DNA of 8,230 nt from Bacillota bacterium (GTDB lineage: Bacteria > Bacillota_A > Clostridia > DSM-8532), in contig JAFADM010000391.1 in NCBI GenBank assembly GCA_023424865.1, positions 1 through 8,230 of the forward strand, read 5' to 3'. This document shows, piece by piece, positions 7,559 to 8,230 of this stretch; positions within the stretch are counted from its first letter, which is position 1, and each line of letters starts with the position of its first letter. The translations under genes and the position numbers were made by a program. Under the pieces are notes generated by a model that saw only the letters and a list, made by a program, of their open reading frames with translations, was not told the DNA's origin and ran no database searches.

Positions 7559-8230
7559 ATGAGCAGCCGTATTCCCGCACCCCATATGCCGGTTTTTAAT
7601 CCGGAGGTTTACTTTTGCCGCCGGGCCGCACACCCGTTTACCCTGGACGGCAATCTGGAAAAGGCTTTTTGGGAAAGCGCAGCATGGACTAAGGATTTTG
7701 TGGATATCGAAGGGGATATCCGTCCCAGGCCCAGGTTTCAGACCCGGGTAAAGATGCTTTGGGATGATAACGCTATTTATTTCGGCGCGGAGCTTTGGGG
7801 GGATGAAATCTGGGCTCATGTGACCCAAAGGGATGATGTTATCTTCAGGGACAATGATTTTGAAATCTTTATTGACCCGGATTCCGATACCCAATGCTAT
7901 TGTGAATTTGAGATGAACGCCCGCAATACGGTGTGGGATCTTTTGCTTACCAAGGCCTACCGGGACGGCGGAAAGCCGGTTAACAGCTTTGATATAAAGG
8001 GATTGGAGAGCGCTGTGAAAATTGACGGGGATTTGAATAATCCCTATGGCTCCAATACCCGGTGGACCTGCGAGGTGGTTATGTCCTTCACCTCGCTTAT
8101 GGAATGCGTGGGTCAGGGGAAGGATAAACCTGCGCCGGGCGATTTTTGGCGTGTGAATTTTTCCCGGGTTCAGTGGACAGTGGATGTTATTGACGGCCAA
8201 TATATTAAAAGAACGGATCTCCTGTCGGGC
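7559..8230 (+). CDS. Carbohydrate-binding family 9-like protein, 3' partial
   Basis: The frame is open from ATG 7559 to the window end (224 codons). The sequence matches the CBM9-like, DOMON-type beta-sandwich: FTLDGNLEKAFWESAAWT (27-44), FVDIEGD (47-53), TRVKMLWDDNAIYFGAEL (62-79), RDNDFEIFIDPD (97-108), MNARNTVWDLLLTKAYRDGG (119-138) and WRVNFSRVQW (197-206). The family binds sugar ends or accompanies glycan-degrading enzymes; the specific ligand here is unknown. No signal peptide precedes the domain, which starts within about 20 residues of Met1, so it is probably cytoplasmic. The family is typically about 330-360 residues, so perhaps 110-140 are cut off, though longer fusions with other catalytic domains exist. 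It follows the fucosidase relic by 78 bases and lies in the same direction, so it may share its transcript. Confidence 0.9.
   Translation, partial: MSSRIPAPHMPVFNPEVYFCRRAAHPFTLDGNLEKAFWESAAWTKDFVDIEGDIRPRPRFQTRVKMLWDDNAIYFGAELWGDEIWAHVTQRDDVIFRDNDFEIFIDPDSDTQCYCEFEMNARNTVWDLLLTKAYRDGGKPVNSFDIKGLESAVKIDGDLNNPYGSNTRWTCEVVMSFTSLMECVGQGKDKPAPGDFWRVNFSRVQWTVDVIDGQYIKRTDLLSG

Noticed and set aside
7523..8200. Long minus-strand open frame of 225 codons
   Set aside because: It lies opposite the CBM9-like gene, whose family motifs are clear on the + strand. The minus-strand product shows no recognisable domain.
1..8230. CRISPR array, tRNA, rRNA, insertion sequence or attachment site
   Set aside because: No regularly spaced repeats, cloverleaf-like sequence, transposase fragment or terminal inverted repeats were found on reading both strands.

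Overview
The window looks like a chromosomal carbohydrate-use locus from a Gram-positive Bacillota (clostridial or Paenibacillus-like) bacterium. The evidence is an ABC-type sugar-binding lipoprotein of the LplA-like kind, strong purine-rich ribosome binding sites, use of GTG and TTG starts, and a hairpin plus T-run terminator. Every supported gene is on the + strand. Both edges cut genes: the first lacks its 5' end and the last lacks its 3' end. The species cannot be named from this sequence.

Layout: (1) bases 1-1448 hold the near-complete mature part of an extracellular solute-binding protein, closed by an intrinsic terminator at about 1458-1499. (2) Bases 1554-3986 hold an 810-residue protein with no signal peptide and a layout like a large glycoside hydrolase: N-terminal beta region, putative TIM-barrel with an ISFDGLEG motif, E/K repeat linker, C-terminal beta region. 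I cannot assign it to a numbered family. (3) After a 110-base gap, 4097-6661 hold an 854-residue transglutaminase-like protein. It has an intact Cys/His core in its first half, a decayed second copy of that core, and a thioredoxin-like C-terminus without a CxxC pair. (4) Two bases later comes a broken family GH29 alpha-L-fucosidase gene (6664-7480), with one frameshift and a large internal deletion that removes the catalytic centre. (5) From 7559 to the window end an open reading frame encodes a carbohydrate-binding family 9-like (DOMON/CBM9-type) protein.

How the parts may work together (inference): the binding protein captures an oligosaccharide or glycoconjugate for import, and the downstream proteins, none of which shows a secretion signal, process it inside the cell. 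A transglutaminase-fold enzyme beside a sugar-hydrolase-like protein, a fucosidase relic and a carbohydrate-binding protein suggests a substrate joining sugar to peptide or another amide, such as a fucosylated glycopeptide. The sequence does not prove this. The most novel material is the pair of large proteins at 1554-6661; the clearest anomaly is the fucosidase relic.
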